Shown here: piece by piece, positions 33,956 through 43,641 of the stretch
Layout of the letters: every line of letters begins with the position of its first letter
Numbering within the stretch: the stretch's first letter is position 1
NCBI RefSeq assembly: GCF_044197065.1
Contig: NZ_JBIQOI010000001.1
Location: 1,116,001-1,180,000, forward strand
Direction of reading: 5' to 3'
DNA length: 64,000 bases
Origin: Kluyvera ascorbata_C
GTDB lineage: Bacteria > Pseudomonadota > Gammaproteobacteria > Enterobacterales > Enterobacteriaceae
Position numbers and translations under genes: made by a program
The notes under the pieces: model-generated
What the model was told of the DNA's origin: nothing
The model's database searches: none
What the model saw: only the letters and a program-made list of their open reading frames with translations

Positions 33956-35481
33956 CAGTTTTTCTCCCCGATATTGATGGCGTCGATACGGTGGCTGTTA
34001 AACAGGTTGAACTTGGTGTCCGACCCGTGACAGCCGTCGCCGAAGGTGAAGCCGCAGCCCTTACTTTCCGGGAAGGCATCTTCCGCCATTTCGCGGTGGC
34101 TGGTGGGGATCACGAAGCGGTCTTCGTAGTTGGCGATCGCCAGGTAGCGGTACATCTCTTCAACCTGTTCCACGCTTAAGCCGACCTCTTCAATCGCGCG
34201 GGTATCGGTCACGCCCTCAACGGTCTGAGAACGTTTGTAGTGACGCATCGCCATCATACGTTTCAGCGCGCGCAGCACCGGGCCGGTATCGCCCGCGCTG
34301 AGCATGTTCGCCAGGTACTGTACCGGAATGCGCAGGCTTTCCACCGCGGGCAGAATACTGTCGGTTTTTGGCAGGGCTCCAGCATCGGCAACGGACTGAA
34401 TCGGTGACAGCGGCGGCACGTACCAGACCATCGGCAGGGTGCGGTATTCCGGATGCAGCGGCAGCGCCAGCTTCCAGTCCATCGCCATTTTGTACACTGG
34501 TGAACGCTGGGCAGCGTCCAGCGTGTTCTGAGTAATGCCCTGTTTCAGCGCCTCTTCAATTACCGCCGGGTCGTGCGGGTCGAGGAATACATCACACTGA
34601 CGCTCGTAGAGATCGGTTTCGTGCTCGGTGCTGGCGGCTTCTTCAATGCGGTCGGCGTCATACAGCAGCACGCCAAGGTAGCGAATACGGCCTACACAGG
34701 TTTCTGAACAGACGGTGGGCTGGCCGGATTCAATGCGCGGGTAGCAGAAGATGCATTTTTCTGACTTGCCGCTCTTCCAGTTGAAGTAGATTTTTTTGTA
34801 CGGGCAGCCGGTGATGCACATACGCCAGCCGCGGCACTTGTCCTGGTCAATCAGCACAATGCCGTCTTCTTCACGCTTGTAAATCGCGCCGCTCGGGCAG
34901 GTGGCGACACAGCTTGGGTTCAGACAGTGTTCGCACAGACGCGGCAGATACATCATGAAGGTGTTTTCGAACTGCCCGTACATCTCTTTTTGCATCGCCG
35001 CAAAGTTCTGGTCGTGGGCGCGTTTTTCAAACTCGCCGCCGAGCAGCTCTTCCCAGTTCGGGCCCCACTCAATTTTGTTCATCCGCTGGCCGCTAATCAG
35101 CGAGCGTGGGCGGGCGGTCGGCAGGTTTTTGCCTTCCGGCGCGTTGTGCAGGTGCTGGTAGTCGTAGGTGAACGGTTCGTAGTAATCGTCAATGCCTGGA
35201 ATAAGCGGGTTGGCGAAGATTTTCGACAGCACGCCCAGACGGCCACCCATGCGCGGGGTGAGTTTCCCGCTGATGCCGCGCACCCAGCCGCCTTGCCATT
35301 TCTCCTGGTTTTCCCAGTCTTTCGGGAAGCCGATGCCCGGTTTGGTCTCGACGTTGTTAAACCACGCGTATTCCATCCCTTCACGGCTGCTCCAGACGTT
35401 CTTACAGGTCACGGAGCAGGTGTGGCAGCCAATGCATTTATCAAGGTTTAAAACCATCCCAACCTGTGAGCGTATCTTCAT
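33955..35481 (-). CDS. narY: Respiratory nitrate reductase 2 beta subunit NarY
   Basis: A 508-residue iron-sulfur protein. Cysteine groups for four clusters are visible: CIGCHTCSVTCK near residue 16, CEHCLNPSCVATCPSGAIY near 185, CRGWRMCITGCPY near 217, and CIFCYPRIESG. The Trp replacing a Cys in CRGWRMC marks the [3Fe-4S] cluster of Nar beta subunits. It relays electrons from NarV to NarZ. It overlaps narZ by 4 bp (ATGA). Confidence 0.96.
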   Translation of the reverse strand: MKIRSQVGMVLNLDKCIGCHTCSVTCKNVWSSREGMEYAWFNNVETKPGIGFPKDWENQEKWQGGWVRGISGKLTPRMGGRLGVLSKIFANPLIPGIDDYYEPFTYDYQHLHNAPEGKNLPTARPRSLISGQRMNKIEWGPNWEELLGGEFEKRAHDQNFAAMQKEMYGQFENTFMMYLPRLCEHCLNPSCVATCPSGAIYKREEDGIVLIDQDKCRGWRMCITGCPYKKIYFNWKSGKSEKCIFCYPRIESGQPTVCSETCVGRIRYLGVLLYDADRIEEAASTEHETDLYERQCDVFLDPHDPAVIEEALKQGITQNTLDAAQRSPVYKMAMDWKLALPLHPEYRTLPMVWYVPPLSPIQSVADAGALPKTDSILPAVESLRIPVQYLANMLSAGDTGPVLRALKRMMAMRHYKRSQTVEGVTDTRAIEEVGLSVEQVEEMYRYLAIANYEDRFVIPTSHREMAEDAFPESKGCGFTFGDGCHGSDTKFNLFNSHRIDAINIGEKN

Positions 35482-38400
35482 TTTGCTGCCTCCTGAACCT
35501 GGTCATTGCCTTCATCATCCAGCCAATTAATATTTTTCATTTTGCGAATCATAATGAACTCATCACGGTTCGAACCGACCGTTCCGTAGTAGTTGAAGCT
35601 ATAGGCAAGCTGCGCATAGCCGCCGATCATGTGGGTGGGTTTCGGGCAGATACGGGTGACCGAGTTATGAATGCCCCCGCGTCGTCCGGTGACCTCCGAG
35701 CCTGGGATGTTCATGATGCGTTCCTGGGCGTGGTACATCATGGTCATGCCCGGCGGTACGCGCTGGCTCACGACCGCGCGGGCAGTGAGCGCGCCGTTGG
35801 CGTTGAACGCTTCAATCCAGTCGTTATCGGCGATCCCCAGTTCTTTGGCATCGGTTTCGCTCAGCCAGACGATAGGCCCACCGCGCGACAGCGTCAGCAT
35901 CAGCAGGTTTTCGCTATAGGTAGAGTGAATGCCCCATTTCTGGTGGGGCGTCAGGAAGTTCAGCGCTTTTTCCGGGAAACCGTTTGGCGGAATGTCCTTC
36001 ATGTGGCTGACGCTGCGGGTGTCGATGGGTGGACGATAGGCCACCAGGCTCTCGCCGAAATCGCGCATCCACGGGTGATCCTGATACAGCGACTGGCGGC
36101 CCGATACGGTGCGCCACGGGATCAGCTCGTGTACGTTGGTGTAGCCCGCGTTATAGGAGACGTGTTCATCTTCAAGGCCGGACCAGGTCGGGCTGGAGAT
36201 AATTTTGCGCGGCTGTGCCTGAATATCGCGGAAGCGAATCTTCTCGTCTTCTTTGTTGGTCGCCAGATGGGTATGGTTGAGGCCGGTAAACTCGCCCAGC
36301 GCTTCCCAGGCTTTTACCGCCACCTGACCGTTAGTTTCCGGTGCCAGGGTGAGGATCACCTCGGCGGCATCAATGGCCGTTTCAATGCACGGGCGGCCTT
36401 TCGCCGGGCCGTCGAGCTTGACGTAGTTGAGCTTGCCGAGGAAGTCGATTTCCGGTTGGGTTTTCCAGCCGATACCTTTACCGCCGTTGCCGAGTTTGTC
36501 CATCAATGGGCCAAGCGAGGTAAAGCGCTCGTAGGTGGCGGGATAATCACGTTCGACCGCGATAATGTTCGGCGCGGTTTTGCCTGGGATCAGGTCACAT
36601 TCGCCTTTGCGCCAGTTCTGAATGGCAAACGGCTGCGCCAGTTCCGCCGGGGAGTCATGCTGTAGCGGTTGCAGTACTACATCGGTTTCAACGCCGAGAT
36701 GGTCTTTACAGATTTCCGAAAACGCTTTGGCGATGCCTTTGTAGATTTCCCAGTCGCTTTTCGACTCCCACGCCGGGTCAACGGCGGCAGAGAGCGGGTG
36801 AATGAACGGGTGCATATCCGAGGTGTTCATATCGTCTTTTTCGTACCAGGTGGCGGTCGGCAGGACGATATCGGAGAACAGGCAGGTACTGGACATACGG
36901 AAGTCGAGTGTCACCAGCAGGTCAAGCTTGCCCTCAATGGCGGCGGTCTGCCATTCCACTTCTTCCGGTTTGACGTCGTCAGTCGAGCCAAGATCGTCGC
37001 CCTGAATCCCGCTGTCGGCACCGAGCAGGTACTTCAGCATGTATTCGTGGCCTTTACCGGAAGAACCCAGCAGGTTGGAGCGCCAGATAAACAGGTTACG
37101 CGGGTGGTTTGCGCCGTTGTCCGGCTGCTCGCTGGCAAAACGGATATCGCCAGATTTCAGCCCCTGAACGGTGTACTCCTGCGGCGTCATGCCTGCCGCT
37201 TCAGCTTTCGCCTTCACGGTCAGCGGGTTGAGGTTGAGCTGCGGTGCGGACGGCAGCCAGCCCATACGTTCAGCGCGGACGTTAAAGTCGATAAGATGAC
37301 CGGTATACTTTTTCGGGTCGGCCAGCGGTGAGAGTAGTTCCTGCGCGGTCAGCTTCTCATAGCGCCACTGGCTGGCGTGGTTGTAGAAGTAGGAGGTGCT
37401 GTTCATCTGGCGCGGCGGACGGTTCCAGTCCAGCGCGAAGGCCAGCGGCAGCCAGCCGGTTTGCGGACGCAGCTTCTCCTGGCCCACGTAGTGCGCCCAG
37501 CCGCCGCCGCTCTGACCAACACAGCCGCAGAACACCAGCATGTTGATCATCCCACGGTAGTTCATGTCCATGTGGTACCAGTGGTTGACCCCGGCACCAA
37601 GGATGATCATCGAACGGCCGTGCGTTTTGTGCGCGGTGTCGGCGAACTCCAGGGCAATCTTTTCGATGTTGTGGCGCGATACGCCGGTTATCTGCTCGCC
37701 CCAGGCCGGGGTGTAGGCTTTTACTTCATCGAAGCTTTTCGCCGCCAGATCATCGTCCAGACCACGGTCAAGGCCGTAGTTCGCCAGCACCAGATCATAG
37801 ACGCTCACCACCAGACGGCTGCTGCCGTCGGCGAAGGTCAGCTGTTTTGCCGGCAGCTTACGCACCAGAATTGGGTCTTGTTTGACGCTGCGGAAGTGTG
37901 GGTTTTCGTTGCCGCCAAAGTAGGGGAACGCCACGCCAGCGACGGTATCGCGGTTATCCAGCAGCGATAGCGTCAGCTCGGTCTCTTTACCGGCGGCCAG
38001 CGATTCGAGATTCCATTTGCCTTTTTCACCCCAGCGGAAGCCGATTGAGCCGTTAGGCACCACCAGTTCGCCGTCGCGGTTGTAGGCCACGGTTTTCCAT
38101 TCCGGGTTGTTGGCTTCGCCCAGCCCATCCACCAGGTCCGACGCACGCAGCATCCGGCCTGGGGTATACGAACCATCGTCGCGGCTGTCGAGCATCACCA
38201 GCATCGGCATGTCGGTGTAGCGGCGGCAGTAGTTGATGAAGTATTCGCTTGGGTTATCGAGATGGAAGGCTTTGAGGATCACGTGACCCATGGCCATCGC
38301 CAGTGCGCTGTCGGTACCCTGTTTTGGTGCCAGCCACTGGTCGCTGAGTTTGGCGACTTCCGAGAAATCCGGGGTGATGGCGACGGTTTTAGTGCCTTTG

Positions 38401-39218
38401 TAGCGCACCTCGGTAAAGAAGTGGGCGTCCGGCGTACGGGTCTGCGGTACGTTGGAGCCCCAGGCGATGATATAGCTGGAGTTGTACCAGTCGGCGGATT
38501 CCGGCACGTCGGTCTGCTCGCCCCAGGTCATTGGTGACGCGGGCGGTAAGTCGCAGTACCAGTCGTAGAAGCTCAAGCAGGTGCCGCCAATCAAGGAGAG
38601 ATAACGGGTACCGGCGGCGTAAGAGACCATCGACATTGCCGGGATAGGCGAGAAGCCCGCCACGCGGTCGGGGCCGTACTTTTTAATTGTCCAGACGTTG
38701 GCGGCGGCAATGAGTTGATTAAGCTCTTTCCACGACGAACGCACAAAGCCGCCTTTACCGCGGGCCTGTTTGTAGCTCTGGGTCTTTTCCGGATCTTTCA
38801 TGATGCTATCCCAGGCCACCATTGGGTCCGGGTGCTCGGCGAGGGCGTCACGCCACAGTTCAATCAGCTTTTTGCGCGCCAGCGGGTATTTCAGACGGTT
38901 GGCGCTGTAGAGATACCAGGAGTAGCTGGCACCGCGCGGGCAGCCGCGAGGCTCATGGTTTGGCAGGTCAGGGCGGGTGCGGGGATAGTCGGTCTGTTGG
39001 GTTTCCCAGGTGACCAGCCCATTTTTAACGTAGATCTTCCAGCTGCATGAGCCCGTACAGTTCACCCCGTGCGTGGAGCGAACGATTTTGTCGAATTGCC
39101 AGCGCTGACGATAGCTGTCTTCCCAGTCACGGTTGTTGTCATAGACCTGTCCGTGACCGTTGGCAAAGGTCTCGCCTTTCTGCTTAAAGTAGCGAAAGCG
39201 ATCCAGTAATTTACTCAT
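35478..39218 (-). CDS. narZ: Respiratory nitrate reductase 2 alpha subunit NarZ
   Basis: A 1246-residue molybdenum bis-MGD catalytic subunit, the same length as E. coli NarZ. The N-terminal FS0 cluster motif has His as first ligand (STHGVNCTGSC), and the Mo ligand Asp lies in the YNSSYIIAWGSNVPQTRTPD region typical of Nar. It reduces nitrate to nitrite in the cytoplasm. Gene content and the linked narU identify this as the RpoS-associated NRZ enzyme, not narGHJI. A ribosome-binding site (AGGAG) precedes the ATG. Confidence 0.96.
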   Translation of the reverse strand: MSKLLDRFRYFKQKGETFANGHGQVYDNNRDWEDSYRQRWQFDKIVRSTHGVNCTGSCSWKIYVKNGLVTWETQQTDYPRTRPDLPNHEPRGCPRGASYSWYLYSANRLKYPLARKKLIELWRDALAEHPDPMVAWDSIMKDPEKTQSYKQARGKGGFVRSSWKELNQLIAAANVWTIKKYGPDRVAGFSPIPAMSMVSYAAGTRYLSLIGGTCLSFYDWYCDLPPASPMTWGEQTDVPESADWYNSSYIIAWGSNVPQTRTPDAHFFTEVRYKGTKTVAITPDFSEVAKLSDQWLAPKQGTDSALAMAMGHVILKAFHLDNPSEYFINYCRRYTDMPMLVMLDSRDDGSYTPGRMLRASDLVDGLGEANNPEWKTVAYNRDGELVVPNGSIGFRWGEKGKWNLESLAAGKETELTLSLLDNRDTVAGVAFPYFGGNENPHFRSVKQDPILVRKLPAKQLTFADGSSRLVVSVYDLVLANYGLDRGLDDDLAAKSFDEVKAYTPAWGEQITGVSRHNIEKIALEFADTAHKTHGRSMIILGAGVNHWYHMDMNYRGMINMLVFCGCVGQSGGGWAHYVGQEKLRPQTGWLPLAFALDWNRPPRQMNSTSYFYNHASQWRYEKLTAQELLSPLADPKKYTGHLIDFNVRAERMGWLPSAPQLNLNPLTVKAKAEAAGMTPQEYTVQGLKSGDIRFASEQPDNGANHPRNLFIWRSNLLGSSGKGHEYMLKYLLGADSGIQGDDLGSTDDVKPEEVEWQTAAIEGKLDLLVTLDFRMSSTCLFSDIVLPTATWYEKDDMNTSDMHPFIHPLSAAVDPAWESKSDWEIYKGIAKAFSEICKDHLGVETDVVLQPLQHDSPAELAQPFAIQNWRKGECDLIPGKTAPNIIAVERDYPATYERFTSLGPLMDKLGNGGKGIGWKTQPEIDFLGKLNYVKLDGPAKGRPCIETAIDAAEVILTLAPETNGQVAVKAWEALGEFTGLNHTHLATNKEDEKIRFRDIQAQPRKIISSPTWSGLEDEHVSYNAGYTNVHELIPWRTVSGRQSLYQDHPWMRDFGESLVAYRPPIDTRSVSHMKDIPPNGFPEKALNFLTPHQKWGIHSTYSENLLMLTLSRGGPIVWLSETDAKELGIADNDWIEAFNANGALTARAVVSQRVPPGMTMMYHAQERIMNIPGSEVTGRRGGIHNSVTRICPKPTHMIGGYAQLAYSFNYYGTVGSNRDEFIMIRKMKNINWLDDEGNDQVQEAAK

Positions 39219-39259
39219 GACATTTCTCCTGCTTCGATAATGTTCGGCATCGTGCCTTT

Positions 39260-39346
39260 GCCGGATGGCAACGCTAACGCGTTTTATCCGGCCTACAAGA
39301 CCGCTCGACCCCGTAGGCCGGATAAGGCGTTAGCCGCCATCCGGCT
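39260..39346. repeat. REP/BIME repeat pair between narU and narZ
   Basis: Inverted units of the GCCGGATGGC class fill the gap between narU and narZ. Confidence 0.85.
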
Positions 39347-39355
39347 CGTTTCTCG

Positions 39356-40741
39356 TTATTTTTTTGTCGGTGTGCGGCGGCCATAGACCAGCCACGTCAC
39401 CAGCACGCACACGACGTAGAAGACAAAGAACACTTTCATGGCGCCCACCGGCGAACCGGTCATGGCTAAAGAGGTGCCGAAGGCTTTCGGAATGAAAAAG
39501 CCGCCGACCGCGCCGATGGCGGAGATAAAGCCAAGCGCTGCGGCGGTATCGGTTACCGCTTCGTGCTGGGCTTCTTCATCGCTGCCGCCGCGTTTTTTCA
39601 CGCTGTCGAGGGTGATTTGACGGAAAATCACCGCGATCATCTGGAAGGTGGAGCCGCTACCGAGACCGGCGGTGAGGAACAGGCCCATAAACACCACGTA
39701 GAAAGCGACGAAGCTGCCGGAACCGCTGCCCGGCAACGTCAGGAACAGCAGGCCGGTAAAGACCGCCATCAGCACGAAGTTCACCAGCGTCACCTTCACG
39801 CCGCCGAGACGATCGGAAATCACACCGCCGAACGAACGTGCCAGCGCGCCGATAAACGGCCCGAAGAAAGCGAGTTTGAGAATGTTAACGTCCGGGAACT
39901 GGGTTTTCGCCAACATGGCAAAGCCGGCGGAGAAGCCGATGAATGAGCCGAAGGTCGCCAGATAAAGCAGGCTCAGTAGCCACATGTGCGGGCGTTTCAG
40001 TACCGGAAGCTGGTCGCGTACCGAGGCTTTTGAGCTGGCGATATCGTTCATCCCCACCCAGGCCGCTATGGTGGCGATAATCAATAAAGGCACCCAGATA
40101 ATGGCGGCGTTGGACAGCGACAGGATAGAGCCGTCTTCTTGCGGTACGCCGTGAACGCCAATAAAGGTGAAGATCGGCAGGAAGATCACCGCGGGCGCCA
40201 CCATCTGCATCACGCTGACGCCGAGGTTACCGAGCCCACCGTTAATACCGAGCGCGCTGCCTTGCTTCGCTTTCGGGAAGAAGAAGCTGATGTTGCCCAT
40301 ACTGGAAGCAAAGTTGGCCCCAGCGAAACCGCACAGCAGTGCGATGATGATAAATACTTCGTAAGGAGTAGAGGTGTTTTGAATGGCAATGCCCAACCAG
40401 ATGCACGGCACCACCAGAATTACCGTACTTAACACCGTCCATTTCCGCCCACCCAAAATGGGTACCATAAAGGAGTAGGGCACGCGTAATATGGCACCAG
40501 AAAGTGAAGGTAACGCGGTTAATAAAAAGAGCTGGTCGGTAGTGAAATTAAAACCAACTTTATTGAGATTCACCGCAACGGCACTAAATAACATCCAGAC
40601 GCAGAAGGCGAGTAATAAACAAGCAACGGAAATCCATAGATTCCGCCTTGCAATTGATTTTCCTTTATTCTCCCAGAAGCCGGGATTCTCAGGTTTCCAT
40701 TCTTTTAGAAGATAATGATTCTCTTTCTCATTGCTTGCCAT
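39356..40741 (-). CDS. narU: Nitrate/nitrite transporter NarU
   Basis: A 461-residue major-facilitator protein with 12 membrane segments. The two nitrate-signature motifs are present: GFAGANFASSMGNISFFFP near residue 155 and AGLGSGSTFQMIAVIFR near 360. It imports nitrate and exports nitrite for NRZ. ATG 40741 has GAGGA upstream and matches the E. coli start; the longer frame to 40777 lacks a ribosome-binding site. Confidence 0.95.
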   Translation of the reverse strand: MASNEKENHYLLKEWKPENPGFWENKGKSIARRNLWISVACLLLAFCVWMLFSAVAVNLNKVGFNFTTDQLFLLTALPSLSGAILRVPYSFMVPILGGRKWTVLSTVILVVPCIWLGIAIQNTSTPYEVFIIIALLCGFAGANFASSMGNISFFFPKAKQGSALGINGGLGNLGVSVMQMVAPAVIFLPIFTFIGVHGVPQEDGSILSLSNAAIIWVPLLIIATIAAWVGMNDIASSKASVRDQLPVLKRPHMWLLSLLYLATFGSFIGFSAGFAMLAKTQFPDVNILKLAFFGPFIGALARSFGGVISDRLGGVKVTLVNFVLMAVFTGLLFLTLPGSGSGSFVAFYVVFMGLFLTAGLGSGSTFQMIAVIFRQITLDSVKKRGGSDEEAQHEAVTDTAAALGFISAIGAVGGFFIPKAFGTSLAMTGSPVGAMKVFFVFYVVCVLVTWLVYGRRTPTKK

Positions 40742-40852
40742 ATAATCCTCGAGGAACGAGTCATAAAAAAGAAACAAAGGAAAAACAGCGAGGTAGGTGG
40801 GGAGGGTTATTATTGTCAGGCCGTTTTATCTCTTTATCGTTGAAGAATAGAT

Positions 40853-40880
40853 AAAAAAAACGCGTTGTAAGAAAACGCGC
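40853..40880 (-). terminator. smvR terminator
   Basis: On the minus strand CGCGTT...AACGCG is followed by eight T residues, about 40 bp after the smvR stop codon. The remaining gap up to narU holds the narU promoter region, where no clear site was recognised. Confidence 0.75.
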
Positions 40881-40917
40881 TGTGAATAAAACGTTGTTAA
40901 TTGTTACTAAATGTAAA

Positions 40918-41499
40918 TTAAATGGGGTTGAGCTCTAGCGTAATATAATGTTGTATATAGCGATTGAAAATTTCATCACTTATTTCCGCCATCCCTAGCG
41001 CATAAATTCCATCCAGTCCACACACTAATGCAATTAATCGCCACGCAATATTCTCCGCGCTATCTATTGGCCGGAATTCATTCGCTTGCGTCCCGCGCAA
41101 AATGAGCGATACGGTTTCTTTATGCCACATATCCATCGTGAGCAGATACGCCCCCTTTATTTCGCTATCGCTGTCCGCCAGCAGCTGCGCTTCACGCCAC
41201 AGGCGTATATAGGGTTCGAGTCGACCGTCGTCACTGCCGAGCATAGAAAACAGACGTTCATGCCAGTTTGCGTCGTCCGCTACCAGAGGCATATCGAGCA
41301 TTTCGCGGATCAGCCTGACGAAGGCGAGGGATTTGAGTTCACCAATAGAGGTGAAGTGGTGATGGACCTGACCGCTGGATACGCCGGCAACGCTGGCAAT
41401 GTTGCGTACGGTCATGGCGTTAAATCCTCCGTTTAGTGCCACTTGCATGGCCGTTTTAAGGATCGCTTCGCGTCGTTCTTCTCGGGTTAAATAGTTCAT
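40918..41499 (-). CDS. smvR: TetR-family repressor SmvR
   Basis: A 193-residue TetR regulator: helix-turn-helix AMTVRNIASVAGVSSGQVHHHF at residues 28-49 in part, then a ligand-binding helical domain. It is divergent from smvA, the arrangement described in Klebsiella and Salmonella, where loss of SmvR raises SmvA and gives reduced susceptibility to chlorhexidine and quaternary ammonium biocides. Two palindromic operator candidates lie between the genes. Low A/T-rich codon use at its 3' end is unremarkable. Confidence 0.85.
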   Translation of the reverse strand: MNYLTREERREAILKTAMQVALNGGFNAMTVRNIASVAGVSSGQVHHHFTSIGELKSLAFVRLIREMLDMPLVADDANWHERLFSMLGSDDGRLEPYIRLWREAQLLADSDSEIKGAYLLTMDMWHKETVSLILRGTQANEFRPIDSAENIAWRLIALVCGLDGIYALGMAEISDEIFNRYIQHYITLELNPI

Positions 41500-41541
41500 T
41501 TTTCTTCGTTTAAGTAGGGTTTAGCTGAGAATAACAAAAAA

Positions 41542-41593
41542 TTGGACATGCGTTCAACAATCCGGCAGGATCCGTTTCCTGGACGTACGTCCA
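41542..41593. promoter_or_regulatory. Candidate SmvR operators
   Basis: Two palindromes lie in the smvR-smvA gap: TTGGACATGCGTTCAA at 41542-41557 (one mismatch) and TGGACGTACGTCCA at 41580-41593 (perfect). They share the TTGGAC/TGGACG half-site. Their centres are 37 bp apart. Confidence 0.65.
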
Positions 41594-41621
41594 ACAAATT
41601 AACGATGTGAGGAATGGAAGA

Positions 41622-43112
41622 ATGTCACGCCAATGGTTAACGCTCATGGCTATCCTGATGGTCTATATCCCGGTGGCAATTGATGCCACCGTGCTGCACG
41701 TGGCTGCGCCGACGCTGAGCGTTGCGCTGGGCACCAGCGGCAATGAGCTGCTGTGGATAATCGATATCTATTCACTGGTGATGGCCGGAATGGTGCTGCC
41801 GATGGGGGCGCTCGGCGATAAAATTGGTTTTAAACACCTGTTGCTGCTGGGAAGCGGGATCTTTGGTCTGGCTTCGCTGGCGGCGGCATTTTCACCGACC
41901 GCGATGACGCTGATTGCTTCCCGTGCGCTGCTGGCGATTGGTGCGGCGATGATCGTTCCGGCAACGCTTGCCGGGATCCGCACGACCTTTGCCGAAGCCC
42001 GTCACCGTAATATGGCGCTGGGGCTGTGGGCAGCCGTGGGCTCCGGCGGCGCGGCGTTTGGACCGCTGGTGGGCGGTCTGCTGCTTGAGCACTTCTATTG
42101 GGGCTCGGTGTTTCTGATAAACGTCCCGATTGTGCTGGTGGTCATTGCCATTAATGCCCGAGTGGTGCCGCGTCAGCCTGCCCGACGCGAACAGCCGCTT
42201 AATCTTTTCCAGGCGCTGGTGCTGATTGCCGCCATCCTGATGCTGGTATTTAGCGCTAAATCGGCGCTGAAAGGGCAGCTCGCGCTGTGGCTGGTCACAA
42301 TGGTCGCGATTGCCGGTGCCGGAATGCTGTACTGGTTTGTCCGCAAACAGCTCTCCGCCACGCGCCCGATGGTCGATATGCGCCTCTTTACCCATCGCAT
42401 TATCTTAAGCGGAGTAATGATGGCGATGACGGCGCTGATAACCCTGGTCGGTTTTGAGTTGCTGATGGCGCAGGAGTTGCAGTTTGTGCACGGCAAAACG
42501 CCGTTTGAAGCCGGGCTGTTTATGCTGCCGGTGATGGTGGCGAGCGGCTTTAGTGGGCCGATTGCCGGGATGCTGGTCTCTAAGCTTGGGCTGCGTGAAG
42601 TGGCGACCGGCGGGATGTTGTTAAGCGCGCTGAGCTTTATTGGCCTGTCGATGATTGATTTCAGCACCCAGCAGTGGCTGGCATGGGGGCTGATGACGCT
42701 GCTGGGCTTTAGCGTGGCCAGCGCGCTGCTGGCCTCTAGTTCCGCGATTATGGCGGCAGCGCCGAAAGAGAAAGCGGCGGCGGCAGGGGCGATTGAAACC
42801 ATGGCCTACGAGCTGGGCGCGGGGCTGGGTATTGCGCTGTTCGGCCTGATTCTGACCCGCAGCTACACCTCGTCGATTGTGTTACCCGCAGGGATAGACG
42901 GCGCGGCGGCCGAGCAGGCGGCTTCGTCGATTAGCGAAGCCATTAAGCTGGCGCAGTCGATGCCCGCTATACCGGCACAAAGCCTGATTGAGGCGGCAAA
43001 AACGGCGTTTATCAACTCGCACAGCATCGTGCTGGCGACGGCGGGGGTATTGCTTCTGCTGCTGGCCGCCGGTATCTGGCGCAGCCTGGCGAAGGTGCCG
43101 AATCCGGCATAA
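41622..43112 (+). CDS. smvA: MFS biocide efflux pump SmvA
   Basis: A 496-residue drug/H+ antiporter of the 14-helix DHA2 family. Motif A is visible near residue 65 (LPMGALGDKIGFKHLLLLG), motif C-like GLWAAVGSGGAAFGPLVGGLL near 135. SmvA exports methyl viologen, acriflavine and cationic biocides. ATG 41622 has GGAAG upstream and agrees with the known 495-496-residue length. Regulated by the divergent TetR repressor. Confidence 0.88.
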   Translation: MSRQWLTLMAILMVYIPVAIDATVLHVAAPTLSVALGTSGNELLWIIDIYSLVMAGMVLPMGALGDKIGFKHLLLLGSGIFGLASLAAAFSPTAMTLIASRALLAIGAAMIVPATLAGIRTTFAEARHRNMALGLWAAVGSGGAAFGPLVGGLLLEHFYWGSVFLINVPIVLVVIAINARVVPRQPARREQPLNLFQALVLIAAILMLVFSAKSALKGQLALWLVTMVAIAGAGMLYWFVRKQLSATRPMVDMRLFTHRIILSGVMMAMTALITLVGFELLMAQELQFVHGKTPFEAGLFMLPVMVASGFSGPIAGMLVSKLGLREVATGGMLLSALSFIGLSMIDFSTQQWLAWGLMTLLGFSVASALLASSSAIMAAAPKEKAAAAGAIETMAYELGAGLGIALFGLILTRSYTSSIVLPAGIDGAAAEQAASSISEAIKLAQSMPAIPAQSLIEAAKTAFINSHSIVLATAGVLLLLLAAGIWRSLAKVPNPA

Positions 43113-43147
43113 TCTGCCAATCAGCCAGCCGTGCTCTCTCTGGTGGG

Positions 43148-43196
43148 TGTGTACATTATTGAACATTTGCACTACAATCGTTATTAAATGTACACA
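43148..43196 (+). promoter_or_regulatory. Promoter inside inverted-repeat operator of the Xre-RES module
   Basis: A perfect 10-bp inverted repeat, TGTGTACATT (43148-43157) and AATGTACACA (43187-43196), encloses a promoter with -35 TTGAAC (43159-43164), 17-bp spacer and -10 TATTAA (43182-43187). The geometry suggests autorepression by the antitoxin or the toxin-antitoxin complex. Confidence 0.7.
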
Positions 43197-43239
43197 ACCC
43201 TTTTCGGATGATGTACGGAGATAACGTACGGGAGGGCAT

Positions 43240-43641
43240 ATGGCCACAGTACAAGAAAGCCATGTAAACAGGAATGTCGACACCAGCAAGGCGCTGCCGG
43301 TTGTCTTTCGCATTCTGGAAAAATGGCAATGTAACACAGATGAACAACTTCGATTATTGGGTATTAGCTCACGTTCAACATTGAACAAATACAAAGAGTC
43401 GAAGGGGGGCATCCGCTTAAGTGTGGATATTCAGGAGCGTATGAGCTACATCCTGAACATTCATAAATGCCTGCGTTTACTGTTCACCGCCGATGACAGC
43501 ATCTACGGTTGGGTGCGTAAACCAAACTCGCATCCTTTCTTTGCCGGACGCTCCGCTATGGACGTGATGAACGGTGGTCGGGTTGCAGACCTTTATGAGG
43601 TCGCCACGCGGCTTCAGTCCTGGCGAGGAGGCATGGCTTGA
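43240..43641 (+). CDS. Xre/MbcA/ParS-type antitoxin
   Basis: A 133-residue protein with an N-terminal Xre-like helix-turn-helix (LRLLGISSRSTLNKYKESKG) and a C-terminal MbcA/ParS toxin-binding domain (FFAGRSAMDVMNGGRVADLYEVATRLQSWRGG). Such antitoxins cover the active site of RES toxins. GGAGGG lies before the ATG. The stop codon overlaps the toxin start (TTGA). Confidence 0.88.
   Translation: MATVQESHVNRNVDTSKALPVVFRILEKWQCNTDEQLRLLGISSRSTLNKYKESKGGIRLSVDIQERMSYILNIHKCLRLLFTADDSIYGWVRKPNSHPFFAGRSAMDVMNGGRVADLYEVATRLQSWRGGMA

Noticed and set aside
35466..36665. 399-codon open frame on the + strand
   Set aside because: It lies entirely antisense to narZ, has no ribosome-binding site and reads as a codon-bias shadow of a GC-rich gene.
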